From Russula earlei (taxonomy: Eukaryota > Basidiomycota > Agaricomycetes > Russulales > Russulaceae): 11,900 nt of DNA. This document shows positions 1-7,793 of the stretch, in pieces (position 1 is the first letter of the stretch; each line of letters starts with the position of its first letter). The stretch is from the NCBI GenBank assembly GCA_025769875.1, contig JAGFNK010001267.1, positions 1 to 11,900 of the forward strand, in the 5' to 3' direction. The position numbers were made by a program, and so were the translations under genes. The notes beneath the pieces were generated by a model that was not told the DNA's origin, searched no databases, and saw nothing but the letters and a program-made list of their open reading frames with translations.

Positions 1-2
1 TG

Positions 3-353
3 AGTGGTGCATTCAACATGCACCTTGCAGGAGTGGGCACCACATGCTGCCTCACCACACATGACACACCCCAAATGAACGGCATTGCTGAGCAGCTGAA
101 CTGCACACTCCTGGAGGGCATGCATGCCCTCACCCATTGCAGCAGTCTCCCAAAGACACTCTGGGGCAAGGTGCTGCGGCACATGACCTGGCTCAAAAAC
201 TGGATGGCCATGCGTACACTCAACAGCCTTACACCATATGGGGTGCTGCTTGGGCACAAGCCTGATCTCACTGACCTGCACCTCTGGGGCTGCAAGGTCT
301 GGGTCCACAACACAGCCAAGGGGAACAAGTTGCACCCCTGTGTGCGTGAATGA
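3..353 (+). pseudogene. copia integrase, C-terminal part of catalytic core (fragment)
   Basis: Open from the window edge to TGA at 351-353. The stretch reading THDTPQMNGIAEQLN matches the copia integrase signature (H)TPQ-NG-AER-N; the Glu at 90-92 sits where the last residue of the DDE triad belongs. It continues with LPKTLWG, the TPYGVLLGHKPDL block and LWGCKVWVH, all typical of the end of the core and the C-terminal domain. Decay is visible: family Arg positions after the catalytic Glu are Gln and Cys, and CC in TTCCLTTHD stands where relatives usually have Arg. The stop at 351 is followed in the same frame by RWLGVD, so it replaces one codon, most simply CGA (Arg) changed to TGA. Confidence 0.88.
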
Positions 354-1061
354 CGCTGGCTAGGTGTTGACATGGACAGCGTGGCCCACCAAGTGTACTT
401 CTCAGACACTTTGACCATCGCAATCAAGTGCAATGTCTACTTTGAGATCATGCTGCCACTCAAGGGGGAGGAAACTTTGGCCTTCCCTAAATTGCTGAGC
501 AAGCAGCCTGATGCAGATGACTGGGGCATCCAGGAAGTCCCTGAGGAGAATGATTCAGACCCCCAATCAGATGTCCCAGACTGTGTGCACAAGGCCTCAG
601 ACACCAAAGATGTGCCCCAGCCTGCACCACCAGTCCCACCTGCTCTGATCCCCATTTCTGAAGACAAAGTTGAGCTTGAGCTCCATGCTGGCCTGCAACA
701 CTCCAAATGCCTGCACAAGCCATCACATATAGTCTGTGACCTTCAAGTGGGTGAGGTCATCACACGGGGTGTACAGCTTCCTGGTGCATTCAAAGACCCA
801 GAAGAAGCAGGGGGAGTGTGGTCCATCAAGGATGGCCACCCCACTCCCCTCAAAGACTTTGAGGGCTTTGAACATGTATTTGCCATGGAGACCGCAGATG
901 TGGAGGCTCTGGAACCATGCTTGCTCATGGAGGCCAAGTGCTGCCTGGACTGGTCCCTCTGGCTCAAGGCAATTGAGGAAAAACTCGCCACCCTCAAGGT
1001 CACTGGCACCTGGCAATTTGAGGAGCCACCCCCTGGAGCAAACATCATTGGCTCCAAGTGA
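354..1061 (+). pseudogene. copia polyprotein, integrase tail and linker up to start of reverse transcriptase
   Basis: The frame continues from the previous segment with RWLGVDMD and NVYFE, the end of the copia integrase region, then an acidic, proline-rich linker (about 450-700) like the variable integrase-RT spacer. From about 890 the family pattern resumes: EALEPCLLMEAKCCLDW, then WLKAIEEKLATL and the GTWQFEEPPPGANIIGSK block that opens copia reverse transcriptase. The segment ends at TGA 1059-1061, where relatives have Trp in the SKWVFK motif, so TGG became TGA. No own start codon is expected because this is the interior of a polyprotein. Confidence 0.85.
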
Positions 1062-1646
1062 GTCTTCAAGGCAAAGAAAGATGCCACTGGGAACATTGTG
1101 TGCTACAAGGCATGCCTTGTTGCCCAGGGTTTCAGCCAGATTGGGGGTGTCGACTATGATGACACCTATGCCCCAGTCGTGCGCCTCACATCCTTGCATG
1201 CCATCATCGCAATGGCAAACCATCTCCACCTGGAGCTCCACCAGGTGGACATCAAAGGTGCCTACTTAAATGGAGTACTCAACAAGAATGAGGTGCTGTA
1301 CATGCAGCATCCTCCAGGCTTCAAGGATGCAAGCACAGGCACATGCATGCTGCACCTTATGAAGATGCTTTATGGCCTCAAGCAGTCTGACCGGCATTGG
1401 TACCAAAAACTAACATCCATATTTAATTCTCTAGGGTTCAAGCAGTGTGCTGTGGACCAAGCAGTCTTCTGCAAGACTGAAAGCAAGGTGCATGACATCA
1501 CTGTTGTTGCAGTGCATGTCAATGACTGCACCATCACTGCAAGCAGCATGCACCTTGTTGAAACCCTCAAGGTGGGTTTGCGCGAGCATGTTGAGGTCAC
1601 AGACCTCAGCAAGCTCCACTGGATGCTTGGCATTGAGATCCAGTGA
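1062..1646 (+). pseudogene. copia reverse transcriptase, central catalytic part (RVT_2 type), inactive
   Basis: Same frame as before. It contains VFKAKKDATGNI, LVAQGFSQ, DDTYAPVVR, HQVDIKGAYLNG with the first catalytic Asp at 1248-1250, the HPPGF block, and LYGLKQSDRHWYQKL. The active-site box that is YVDD or HVDD in relatives reads HVND here: codon 1521-1523 is AAT, so one of the two metal-binding aspartates is lost, consistent with a G-to-A change. LVAQGF is preceded by ACLV where relatives have ARLV, another Arg-to-Cys change. It ends at TGA 1644-1646, after LGIEIQ, where CGA (Arg) is the likely ancestor because the frame continues beyond it. Confidence 0.9.
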
Positions 1647-2480
1647 GACTGCAAGGCTGGCACCATTCACTTTTCCCAACACACATACCTAGATGCAATC
1701 CTCCAGCACTACCACCTAGATGACCTGAAGCCACTGTCCACACCAATGGATATTCAAGTCAAGCTCATTCAGGAGCAAGCACCAGTGACCACCACCAAGC
1801 ATGTGGAGATGCATGACATGCCATACTGTGAGGCAGTCGGTGCACTCAATTGGGCTGCACTGTTGACACGCCCAGACATTGTGTTTGCTGTTGCAACAGT
1901 CACACACTTTGCCACAAACCCAGGCCTGGCACATTGGCAGGCTGTGAAGCAAATATATCGCTATCTGGCTGGCACGTGCAACCTCTGGCTGACATATGGT
2001 GAGACAAGGCACATCCTCGAAGGGTACATGGATGCCAATGGGAGCATGGCCAAGGACCAACGTGCCATCACAGGATATGCCTTCCTCATCAATGGCAGTG
2101 CTGTGTCCTGGTCATCCAAGCGCCAGGAGATCATGTCACTCTCCACAACTGAGAGTGAGTATGTTGCAGCCACGCATGGCTTGAAGGAGGGACTCTGGCT
2201 CCACAGCCTCCTTGCTGAAATATTTGGCCCCTTCACTCACCCTACAACTCCCTTTTCTGACAACCAATCTGCCATCACTCTCGCATGCGACCACCAATAC
2301 CATGTGTGCACCAAACACATTGATGTGCACTATCATTGGATCAGGTGGGTGATAGAACAAGGCACTGTGTGCCTTGTCTATTGCCCCACAGATGACATGG
2401 TTGCCGATGCACTGATGAAGGTGCTCCCTTCCATGAAAACCAAGCACTTTGCCATTGGCCTTGGCCTAAGGCAGAAGTGA
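1647..2480 (+). pseudogene. copia reverse transcriptase end plus RNase H domain
   Basis: After the TGA the frame goes on with KAGTIHFSQHTYLDAIL, the normal continuation of copia RT, then a connection with LNWAALLTRPDIVFAV and the RNase H domain. The four RNase H acidic positions can be placed: Asp 2031-2033 (in YMDAN), Glu 2151-2153 (in TTESEY), Asp 2259-2261 (in SDNQSA) and Asp 2322-2324 (in KHIDVHYHWIR). Supporting blocks are AVSWSSKRQ and the C-terminal VADALMK. It ends at a proper position, TGA 2478-2480, immediately before the polypurine tract. This is the longest unbroken piece of the polyprotein (278 codons), but it has no function without the upstream part. Confidence 0.9.
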
Positions 2481-2487
2481 GGGGGAG
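2479..2487 (+). promoter_or_regulatory. polypurine tract (plus-strand primer site) of the copia element
   Basis: GAGGGGGAG directly follows the last pol codons and directly precedes TGTCAAAG, the expected arrangement for the primer of second-strand DNA synthesis. It fixes the left edge of the 3' LTR at 2488. Confidence 0.8.
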
Positions 2488-2884
2488 TGTCAAAGTTGCA
2501 CCCACCCAGATGTGGATGTGCATGGCAGCTGCACTCAATGCCTGGAACAATACATGATTCATTTGCTTACATATATATATTTGAGTTACCCATTGGTTAC
2601 AGTTAGCATATTTACCATTTAAGATCAATTCCATAATAGCAGCCTTTAAGGCTATTGCAAATACACAGCCATTAGGGCCTTTATATGCATGATCCTTAGT
2701 TCATTTAGGAACCTCAGTGTTTGTGCCCCACACACAAGACACTGAGGTGAGCACACCCATTTGTTTCCCTCACAGTACATACATTTACCCAATGTAATGT
2801 AGTCCTTTGATTAGCTTTGGCTGTGCATGCGTCATACACCTTCCAGGGAATTTGCTGCAACACAAGTCCTTAATAATTGTAACA
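2488..2884 (+). repeat. 3' LTR of the copia element (right edge approximate)
   Basis: The sequence starts TGTCAAAG immediately after the polypurine tract. A TATA-like TTTATAT lies at 2680-2686, and an imperfect hairpin lies at 2712-2747. The right edge cannot be set because the 5' LTR is outside the window. GTAACA ending at 2884 gives 397 bp; TGACA ending at 2962 or 2970 mirrors the TGTCA start better and gives 475 or 483 bp. A near-palindrome AGCCTTTAAGGCT sits at 2641-2653. Confidence 0.6.
2680..2747 (+). promoter_or_regulatory. copia LTR core promoter: TATA box and start-region hairpin
   Basis: TTTATAT (2680-2686) is followed 26 nt later by CCTCAGTGT-TTGTG (2712-2725), which pairs with CACAA-GACACTGAGG (2733-2747) apart from one bulged base, leaving a 7 nt loop. 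The spacing suggests that transcription begins near 2705-2715 and that the hairpin lies in the R region. The same TATA-then-hairpin layout occurs in LTR1 and LTR2. Promoter function is inferred. Confidence 0.4.
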
Positions 2885-3103
2885 TTCCCCCCTGTTGTGA
2901 GGTTGTACATTTTGGTGATGCACCAATTGTCACAAAAATGAGTCCTTTACACACCTGTGACAGTGTGACATCCCACTTGTGCCCATCTCACAAACTGAAT
3001 CTCAACTGCTGAATCTCATGAATACAGGCAGTCATTGGCCTCATATTTCAGTCAGATACATCTGTAACCATAAAAACACATCACTAGACACTAAATCTGT
3101 CAA
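2885..3103. other. short spacer between copia LTR and LTR1, no gene seen
   Basis: No coding-like frame. It contains TGACA twice (2958-2962, 2966-2970), which may be the true end of the copia LTR, in which case the first 80 bp belong to that LTR. Confidence 0.4.
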
Positions 3104-3224
3104 TGTCATGAACCATTTCCTAGAGAGAGCCCTTGAAGGACCCTTCCATATTAGAGGAAAAGGGGGCTCTATGATGGCACCCTGATCACATGACCAAAAG
3201 GGGTGAGCAGAGGTGTCCACAATA

Positions 3225-3263
3225 CTATCACCTATGGGGAACTCACCATTCCACGACCATCTC
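3225..3263 (+). repeat. left terminal inverted repeat of the MITE
   Basis: 39 bp, pairing with 3813-3851 in inverted orientation at 37 of 39 positions. Confidence 0.85.
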
Positions 3264-3812
3264 GCTGATTTCATTTTCCCCTGTATCTGCTCAAACAACC
3301 CCATTTAAAACTTTGTAGTTATACTATTGAGTGCCATTAATGTCATTCTAGCAAAGAAAAATGGAGGTCCATTGAATGATTTTCAAGTAGTATTTTGGCT
3401 GGGGGTCACGCCTGCATCATGCTTTCTGTCATGGCGGAGTGCGGCGTTTGATTCCAGCTGGGTGATCACCGTCGGAGGAGTCTGGGTCACAGCTGTTTTA
3501 TCCTCTTAATGCCATGTTACAGGTGGTCCAATCGGCCAGCACAAGACCATACATATGAGCAGTGGCTACAGGCAGCTATAATAATGATATATATTGACCT
3601 TTTACTTTTACTTGTGCGGCACTGGCCCATGATGTGAGTGCTGCGTTCCATACATAGCCAAGTCCTGGATTTCACTCAATAATGCTACTCCATTCAACTG
3701 TTTTCCGTAATCCCCACCTAATCAAATTGCCTTTGCAAATACATTCATCCTGGGTGGACTTTGATTTGGCATGTGTTACATGCCCGTTACTTTCATGACA
3801 TTTGTGACTGGT

Positions 3813-3851
3813 GAGATGGTAGTGGAATGGCGAGTTCCCCATAGGTGATAG
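3813..3851 (-). repeat. right terminal inverted repeat of the MITE
   Basis: Reverse complement of 3225-3263 except at the 21st and 31st positions from the outer end. Confidence 0.85.
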
Positions 3852-4083
3852 TATCACACATGGATTGTTGCATGATTGATTCTAGGCACAATCAACATAC
3901 AGCAAGCCCTACTTGTTGGCACTCTATCTAAGCATTAAAGGACAACATTAAAGGCCTTCTAAGGACCCTCTACTATGACCTTAGAGTCCCTATATTGAAG
4001 ACTAGAGAGGATACTATGGGCCTTAGAATGTGTTATTAGACTAACCCTAATAACCTTAGAATGAACTATAAGGTGACACTAGG

Positions 4084-4420
4084 TGTCATGAACCATTCTC
4101 CAGAGAGGGCTCTTGAAGGACCCTTCCTTATGAGAGGAAACCCAGCCTCTATGGTGTCACCCTGTTCACACAAGCAAAAGGGGTGAGTAGAGGTGTCCAC
4201 AACATTGCATGCACATTGTCACATGAGCGATTCTCGGCACAATCAACATACAGCAAGCCCCACTTAATGGCAACCCTTTTAGCTATAAAAGACAGTATCA
4301 TAGCCTCCCTAAGGACCCTTTAGGATGACTCTAAGTGCTCTACAATAGGCACTAACACAATACTAAAGACCCTACAACGTGTTATTAGACTAACTCTAAT
4401 AACCATAGAATGAACTACAA
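4084..4420 (+). repeat. LTR1 tandem unit, copy 2 (uninterrupted)
   Basis: It is a direct repeat of copy 1 without the inserted element, including the hairpin GTTATTAG-N7-CTAATAAC at 4381-4403. CTAAGGACCCT occurs four times across both copies and just beyond (3959, 4309, 4428, 4461), so there is a second, finer level of repetition. The right edge is approximate. Confidence 0.7.
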
Positions 4421-4624
4421 AGCAATACTAAGGACCCTAATAGAAGTATTAAGGTTGACTCTAAGGACCCTAATAGAACTATATAAGGGGCCCTATCAAC
4501 AACTCTATTCCCTGAACCAAACTACAAGTCCTCATATGACTGGCCCTAAACTAAATACAGCAAATGAATGAATCAGGTGCTTTGCATGTGTACTAAAGCA
4601 GTGAACATGTGGACAGTAAAGGCT

Positions 4625-4712
4625 CTTACTCATCAAGAGGAGCCTTCTTACTCAGCAGCTTACTGAGCATGACTGAGCATGCTCAGTAAGCATACTCTGA
4701 ATTCTTACTCAT
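4625..4712 (+). promoter_or_regulatory. LTR1 upstream region: palindrome and repeated TTACTCA/TGAGCA motifs
   Basis: CTTACTGAGCATG (4659-4671) and CATGCTCAGTAAG (4678-4690) form a perfect 13 bp inverted repeat with a 6 nt spacer. Around it TTACTCA occurs three times, and TGACTGAGCA once inside the spacer region. These are AP-1/bZIP-like half-sites some 100-150 bp upstream of the TATA box. The GCTCAGTAAGC part recurs in LTR2. The enhancer role is inferred. Confidence 0.4.
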
Positions 4713-4773
4713 CCGTCTATTGTGCTTGATAACAAGGTTATGACTTGTTCCCTATTTAGCAGTTCTCTTGTAG

Positions 4774-4814
4774 TATATAAGCGCTCAATAAAGTAGCAGA
4801 CAGTCTTCAGACTG
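4774..4814 (+). promoter_or_regulatory. LTR1 core promoter: TATATAAG and start-region hairpin
   Basis: TATATAAG (4774-4781) is followed at 4801 by CAGTC-TTCA-GACTG (4801-4814), a 5 bp stem with a 4 nt loop, then TCCATTTGT. LTR2 has the same module with nearly the same spacing (27 nt here, 24 nt there, from TATA start to hairpin start), which points to the transcription start. Confidence 0.55.
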
Positions 4815-5051
4815 TCCATTTGTTTACAGCACTCTCTATCCCTGGGATACTCCTTTAAGGACCGTCCCCTTTGTGACCATTCTGGCTTCTTCCCTGCATA
4901 CCTGCTCGACTCTACCAGTAACTATACCTCTTTGGTATTTGCTACTGCTTTGGACTCTACTCCTTGCCCATGCCATCTTGGACATCTATTGACTCATCTT
5001 CAAGCTTACTCCTCGCTCTTGAACTGGATAGTTCAACGGTGAGTCTTGACA

Positions 5052-5698
5052 GTACCCATTAGTCAGTCAGCTGAAGTAAGCTAGCTATAAGTTGGTCAGA
5101 ACATGTAGACATATAAACAGTAAAGATTGAAATTTCTTTCAACCTGGGGGTGAAAGTGCTGTTTAATGGGAGTCCATACTTTTTTTTCAAAAGACCCCCA
5201 TTTGATGATTTCCCTTTTCTTAGATTTTGGAGAGGATGTCACACACAATGTTAGAATTTGAGTTGTTTGAGTTGGTGCTTCAAATTGGCATCCTTGGCTG
5301 ATCACATGTGTTCCTTGTCCCTTGTCCCTTCCACAATGCCACTACACTGCAGGGTGCTCAAACACATCTTAATTCAATCAGTGATTCAAATATTTCATTA
5401 CATTTTGCATGACTATGTGTGACTGACAGTTGTGTACTTTTAGCAGTGGGTTAGATGATCAAAAATTGCTATAAAAGGCAATTGGGTTGGCAAGAGAATT
5501 GGGGCTTCAATCACATGTGTAAATGACACCAAAGTATTTCCTGAATCACTTATTTAATCGCTTATTTATTAGGTATCTGGAAAATAAATTACAATACAAA
5601 TAAAGATTTTCTATTGTAAGGATCAGCAGAAGACAAGGACGCTAGAATAGGTGGTGGTGCAAGTCCAAAGGGGCCTGGTGCAAGGGAGGCAGTGGCAT
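5052..5698. other. AT-rich stretch without a recognisable gene
   Basis: Frames here are short and not protein-like. A small direct repeat CCTTGTCCCTTGTCCCTT lies near 5310-5330, and AATAAA-type sequences lie around 5580-5605, but no plus-strand gene ends there. It may be the decayed flank of LTR1 or the downstream part of the locus at 5699-6232. Confidence 0.5.
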
Positions 5699-6232
5699 CT
5701 AAGGGAGGGGGGCTCCAAGGGGGGTTCTGAGGGAGGGGGGTTTGAGATGATGGTTCCCCAAGGGCACATGTGCACGCATTTGTGGTGGGAGATGTTGCAT
5801 CAGGCTTGGAGTGCTTGCCTGACCATTCACCCCAGCATACAGATCATTGTGAACATGGCAGCACTTTCCCTTAGTGATGCCAATGCTTTGCACTGTCAGT
5901 CCCCATGCATCAGGAAGACTGGTCCATTGTTTTGGGCCCTGTTTGAGTTTGACACCCATATGCTCAGCTGTCTCTGTCCACATTTTCTGATTGGGTGCAA
6001 TCACTTTCTTATCAGGTAAGACCTTGGAACCTTGAATTACATTGATTGTGGCTGCCAAACTGTATTTGGCAGCCTGCATGGCCTCAATGATCTCTGCTAT
6101 TTGATTAGCATTTTCAAGGCTACATGTGAGATCACACAATAATGAGATCTCTGTGAGAGAGATACTAGGTAAAGGGTGCTTGGGCTGGAATGGGCAGATG
6201 GTGCAGATGTCATGCCAATCAATCAGAAACAA
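5699..6232 (-). pseudogene. unidentified protein fragment (coding-like frame, minus strand)
   Basis: This is an open minus-strand frame of about 177 codons. Its codon use and amino-acid make-up look coding in the middle: NANQIAEIIEAMQAAKYSL suggests an amphipathic helix, followed by VIQGSKVLPDKKVIAPNQK and KQGPKQWTSLPDAW. I do not recognise the family. The first in-frame ATG gives only about the last 130 residues; the full frame opens with TTG at 6230-6232 just after poly(A)/T sequence, so the beginning is missing or lies in an upstream exon. The last 15 or so codons are low-complexity proline and leucine. It could be a fragment of a host gene, a transposon-carried protein, or a lucky open frame. 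Confidence 0.35.
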
Positions 6233-6320
6233 GATTGCATTTCATTTTTTTTTGGTAGGGGAAAAAGGTAAGGAGTTATCTTAATATTATTGTTGTTTTC
6301 ACATGACCTTGCACTTGCCA

Positions 6321-6940
6321 TTTTTGGATGTCATTTTGAGTGCAAAATTAAAACTGCTATATCTCAACAGTTTCTCAACAGATTGCCTTGAAACTTTGAC
6401 AGTAGAACCTTATATACTGTATCTAGGTGCAGCTAAAATATGGGAGCCTAATATTTAGTTCTTGAAATGTCAATTTTCAGGTGCTGACATGAGTGCAAAC
6501 TTTGAACTGCCATATCTCAACTGTTTCTGAATCAATTGATATGGAACTTCAACAGTGGGATCTCATGTACTGTATCTAGGTGCAGCCCAAGAGTTGGGGT
6601 CTAATTCTTTGTTCTTGAAGTTTCAATTTTTGGGTGCAATCTGAGTGTGAAATTTCAAACTGTCATATCTCAACCATTTCTCAATGGATTGCCTTGAAAC
6701 TTGGACAGTGGGATCTCATGTAATGTGTCTAGGTGCCACCAAAGAGTTGGTGTCTAATTATCAGTTCTTGAAGTTTCGATTTTTGGGTGCCCATCTGCAT
6801 GCAAATTTTTGAACTGTCATATCTCAACCATTTCTCGATGGATTGCCTTGAAACTTGGACAGTAGAACCTCATGTACTGTATCCAGAGGCAGCCAAATAA
6901 TTGGTTTCACTCATTGAAATTTCACATTTTGGGGTGCTGA
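6321..6940. repeat. four tandem copies of a 153 bp repeat
   Basis: The landmark ATATCTCAAC starts at 6359, 6512, 6665 and 6819, giving periods of 153, 153 and 154 bp. Other landmarks recur at the same spacing: TTGCCTTGAAACTT, GGATCTCATGTACTGT, TCTAGGTGC and TTTTTGGGTGC. Copies are diverged by roughly 15-25 percent by eye. A partial fifth start is seen near 6925-6940. Within the better copies ACTGTC and GACAGT face each other across CCATT-TCTC-AATGG, so the unit can fold into a nested hairpin. Both strands have stops in the frames I checked, so it is not coding now. Confidence 0.85.
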
Positions 6941-7089
6941 CCCCAAGCTTGATAAAATTACATTATCCCTACAGCTGAGCACATGATATGATACAACTAT
7001 TTATGATGTAGTGTGTGAGAAGGGCATGTTCATGGGACTGGATAAGGACTGATGGAAGAGTGATAAGACAAAATTGAAATGATGATGTG
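6941..7089. other. flank between tandem repeats and transposase relic
   Basis: This follows the transposase on the minus strand, but I could not recognise the expected third catalytic block (PYSPD-NPIE type) in any frame here. It is either too decayed or deleted. Confidence 0.35.
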
Positions 7090-7793
7090 AGGCATGCATT
7101 GAGGCAGTGATTGTGATCGCACATGAATGGGTGGGGCTGGAAATGGCTGCATATGATCCAAGAGGCGATTGATGAATGTGTAGAAAAGCTCAGTATTGAA
7201 AGAGCCTTTGATGCATCACAGTGTATGATACCATCATTGAGAGATAACACAGGAAGGACAGAATATCTGGCACATAAAAATCATGAGTTACATGGCAGTT
7301 ATGGATTGCATGTCATGCACCATTGCCCTTGACAGAAAAATGCCTTGTGTGTGGCTTTCCTGCCATGAATAGCCCAAGCTTGTCCACAGTATGTTGTTTT
7401 GGCAATCAACAGAATTCTCATCCACAAAGACAAGCTGATTTGGATAATAGGTTCCAATATGTGCAGCAAATGCAGCTCACTTTTCTTCACTATGCTCAAG
7501 TGCAGTGCATGAGAGCTATCCATCATGTATCAGAAGTTTGAAATGTACATAACAGAAAGTACATACCTTCTTCATACTAAAGCCAGCCTTAATAAGTGTC
7601 CTCCATATCATTGACACTGATACTGACACCCCACATGTCTCTAACAGTTCCATATGCAACTTGTCAAGATAGAGATCTGGTGCACTATTGAGAGTTGTGA
7701 GCAGGTGCTGTATGGGTCCAATTTCAATAAAAATGCCTGCTAGTACAGATTTTGGGCCACATACCTCGACATCATAGTCACAAAGTGTCCAAG
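7090..7793 (-). pseudogene. Tc1/IS630-type DDE transposase relic with three introns, 5' part cut off by LTR2
   Basis: Read on the minus strand. APDLYLDKLHMELLETCGVS and SMIWRTLIKAGFSMKK match the second helix-turn-helix region of fungal Tc1/IS630 (DDE_3) transposases. NQLVFVDENSVD carries the first catalytic Asp. TTYCGQAWAIHGRKA, AFFCQGQ, YSVLPVLSLNDGIIHC and GSFNTELFYTFINRLLDHM follow in family order. Removing three introns joins the blocks: 7764-7708 (57 nt, GTATGT...ACAG), 7566-7516 (51 nt, GTATGT...TAG) and 7320-7267 (54 nt, GTGCAT...CAG). Damage: TGA at 7479-7477 and a TGA across the third splice (both most simply CGA to TGA), an extra base near 7403-7410, and a frameshift near 7208. The second Asp and the Glu blocks are not recognisable. 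The coding part stops exactly at the LTR2 start, so the N-terminal part should lie beyond the far end of that element. Confidence 0.8.

Larger units (their letters stand above)
1..2884 (+). mobile_element. Ty1/copia LTR retrotransposon, 3' part, decayed
   Basis: One reading frame runs from the window edge to 2480 and carries, in copia order, integrase end, reverse transcriptase and RNase H, followed by a polypurine tract and a sequence starting TGT. That order (integrase before reverse transcriptase) separates copia from gypsy. The gag, protease, integrase core and 5' LTR lie upstream of the window. Three TGA stops interrupt the frame but no frameshift was seen. The region is strongly CpG-poor, and many codons where the family has Arg now read Cys, Gln or a stop, as expected from C-to-T decay of methylated CpG or RIP-like mutation. 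It is an old, immobile copy. The right end is uncertain: 2884 (GTAACA), 2962 or 2970 (both TGACA) are possible. Confidence 0.9.
3223..3853. mobile_element. MITE-like Tc1/mariner-type element, 627 bp, with TA duplication
   Basis: The terminal inverted repeats are 39 bp (3225-3263 and 3813-3851), starting CTATCACCTATGGGGAACTC, with two mismatches. TA flanks both sides (3223-3224 and 3852-3853). The uninterrupted copy of the same LTR1 unit gives the empty site: with one TA kept, the 25 bp from GTCCACAA to ATTGT has the same length in both copies, so a TA duplication is supported directly. There is no transposase frame inside (longest plus-strand frame is 60 codons), so it would depend on a Tc1/mariner-type enzyme supplied elsewhere. 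The middle (about 3400-3490) is richer in GC and CpG than its surroundings. Confidence 0.85.
3104..4083 (+). repeat. LTR1 tandem unit, copy 1 (interrupted at 3223-3853)
   Basis: Copy 1 consists of 3104-3222 plus 3854-4083. It aligns along its length with copy 2: TGTCATGAACCATT, CTTGAAGGACCCTTCC, AAAAGGGGTGAG, GAGGTGTCCACAA, then after the inserted element GGCACAATCAACATACAGC, CTAAGGACCCT, and the hairpin GTTATTAG-N7-CTAATAAC (4032-4054). Confidence 0.75.
3104..5051 (+). repeat. LTR1: decayed gypsy-type LTR with duplicated 5' part and a nested insertion
   Basis: It begins TGTCATGAACC (3104, repeated at 4084) and ends GTCTTGACA (5051), so TGTCA and TGACA form short inverted ends. It shares with LTR2 the start (TGTYAYGAACC), GCTCAGTAAGC (4681-4691), TATATAAG (4774-4781), the hairpin and following CTGTCCATTTGT (from 4801), a CCTGGGATACTCC block and the terminal GTCTTGACA. 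Length without the nested 627 bp element and its duplicated TA is about 1.3 kb, or 968 bp if only the second unit copy counts as LTR start. No polypurine tract precedes it and no primer site follows, so it is probably a solo LTR. The flanks (GTCAA left, GTACC right) are not an obvious target duplication, so exact ends or integrity are uncertain. Assignment to gypsy is inference. Confidence 0.6.

Noticed and set aside
437..2634. Minus-strand and alternative-frame ORFs of 80-177 codons under the copia pol
   Set aside because: Shadows of the GC-rich pol frame; the pol frame shows family motifs throughout.
3412..3475. tRNA gene or tRNA-derived SINE head inside the MITE
   Set aside because: A-box-like and B-box-like strings are almost adjacent and no cloverleaf can be drawn.
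3959..4471. CRISPR-like array from the repeated CTAAGGACCCT
   Set aside because: Only four 11 bp copies with irregular spacing (350, 119 and 33 bp), in a eukaryotic repeat; not a CRISPR.
3099..5056. Target-site duplication around LTR1
   Set aside because: GTCAA (or CTAGG, for the second start) on the left and GTACC on the right do not match, so I do not claim one.
5651..6019. 122-codon plus-strand frame
   Set aside because: Antisense to the more protein-like minus-strand frame; its start is a purine-rich low-complexity run.
6969..7332. Plus-strand frame 7123-7332 and the single unspliced minus frame 6969-7250 as genes
   Set aside because: Both lie on the transposase relic; family motifs appear only on the minus strand, and the lower part of the minus frame has lost similarity after a frameshift.
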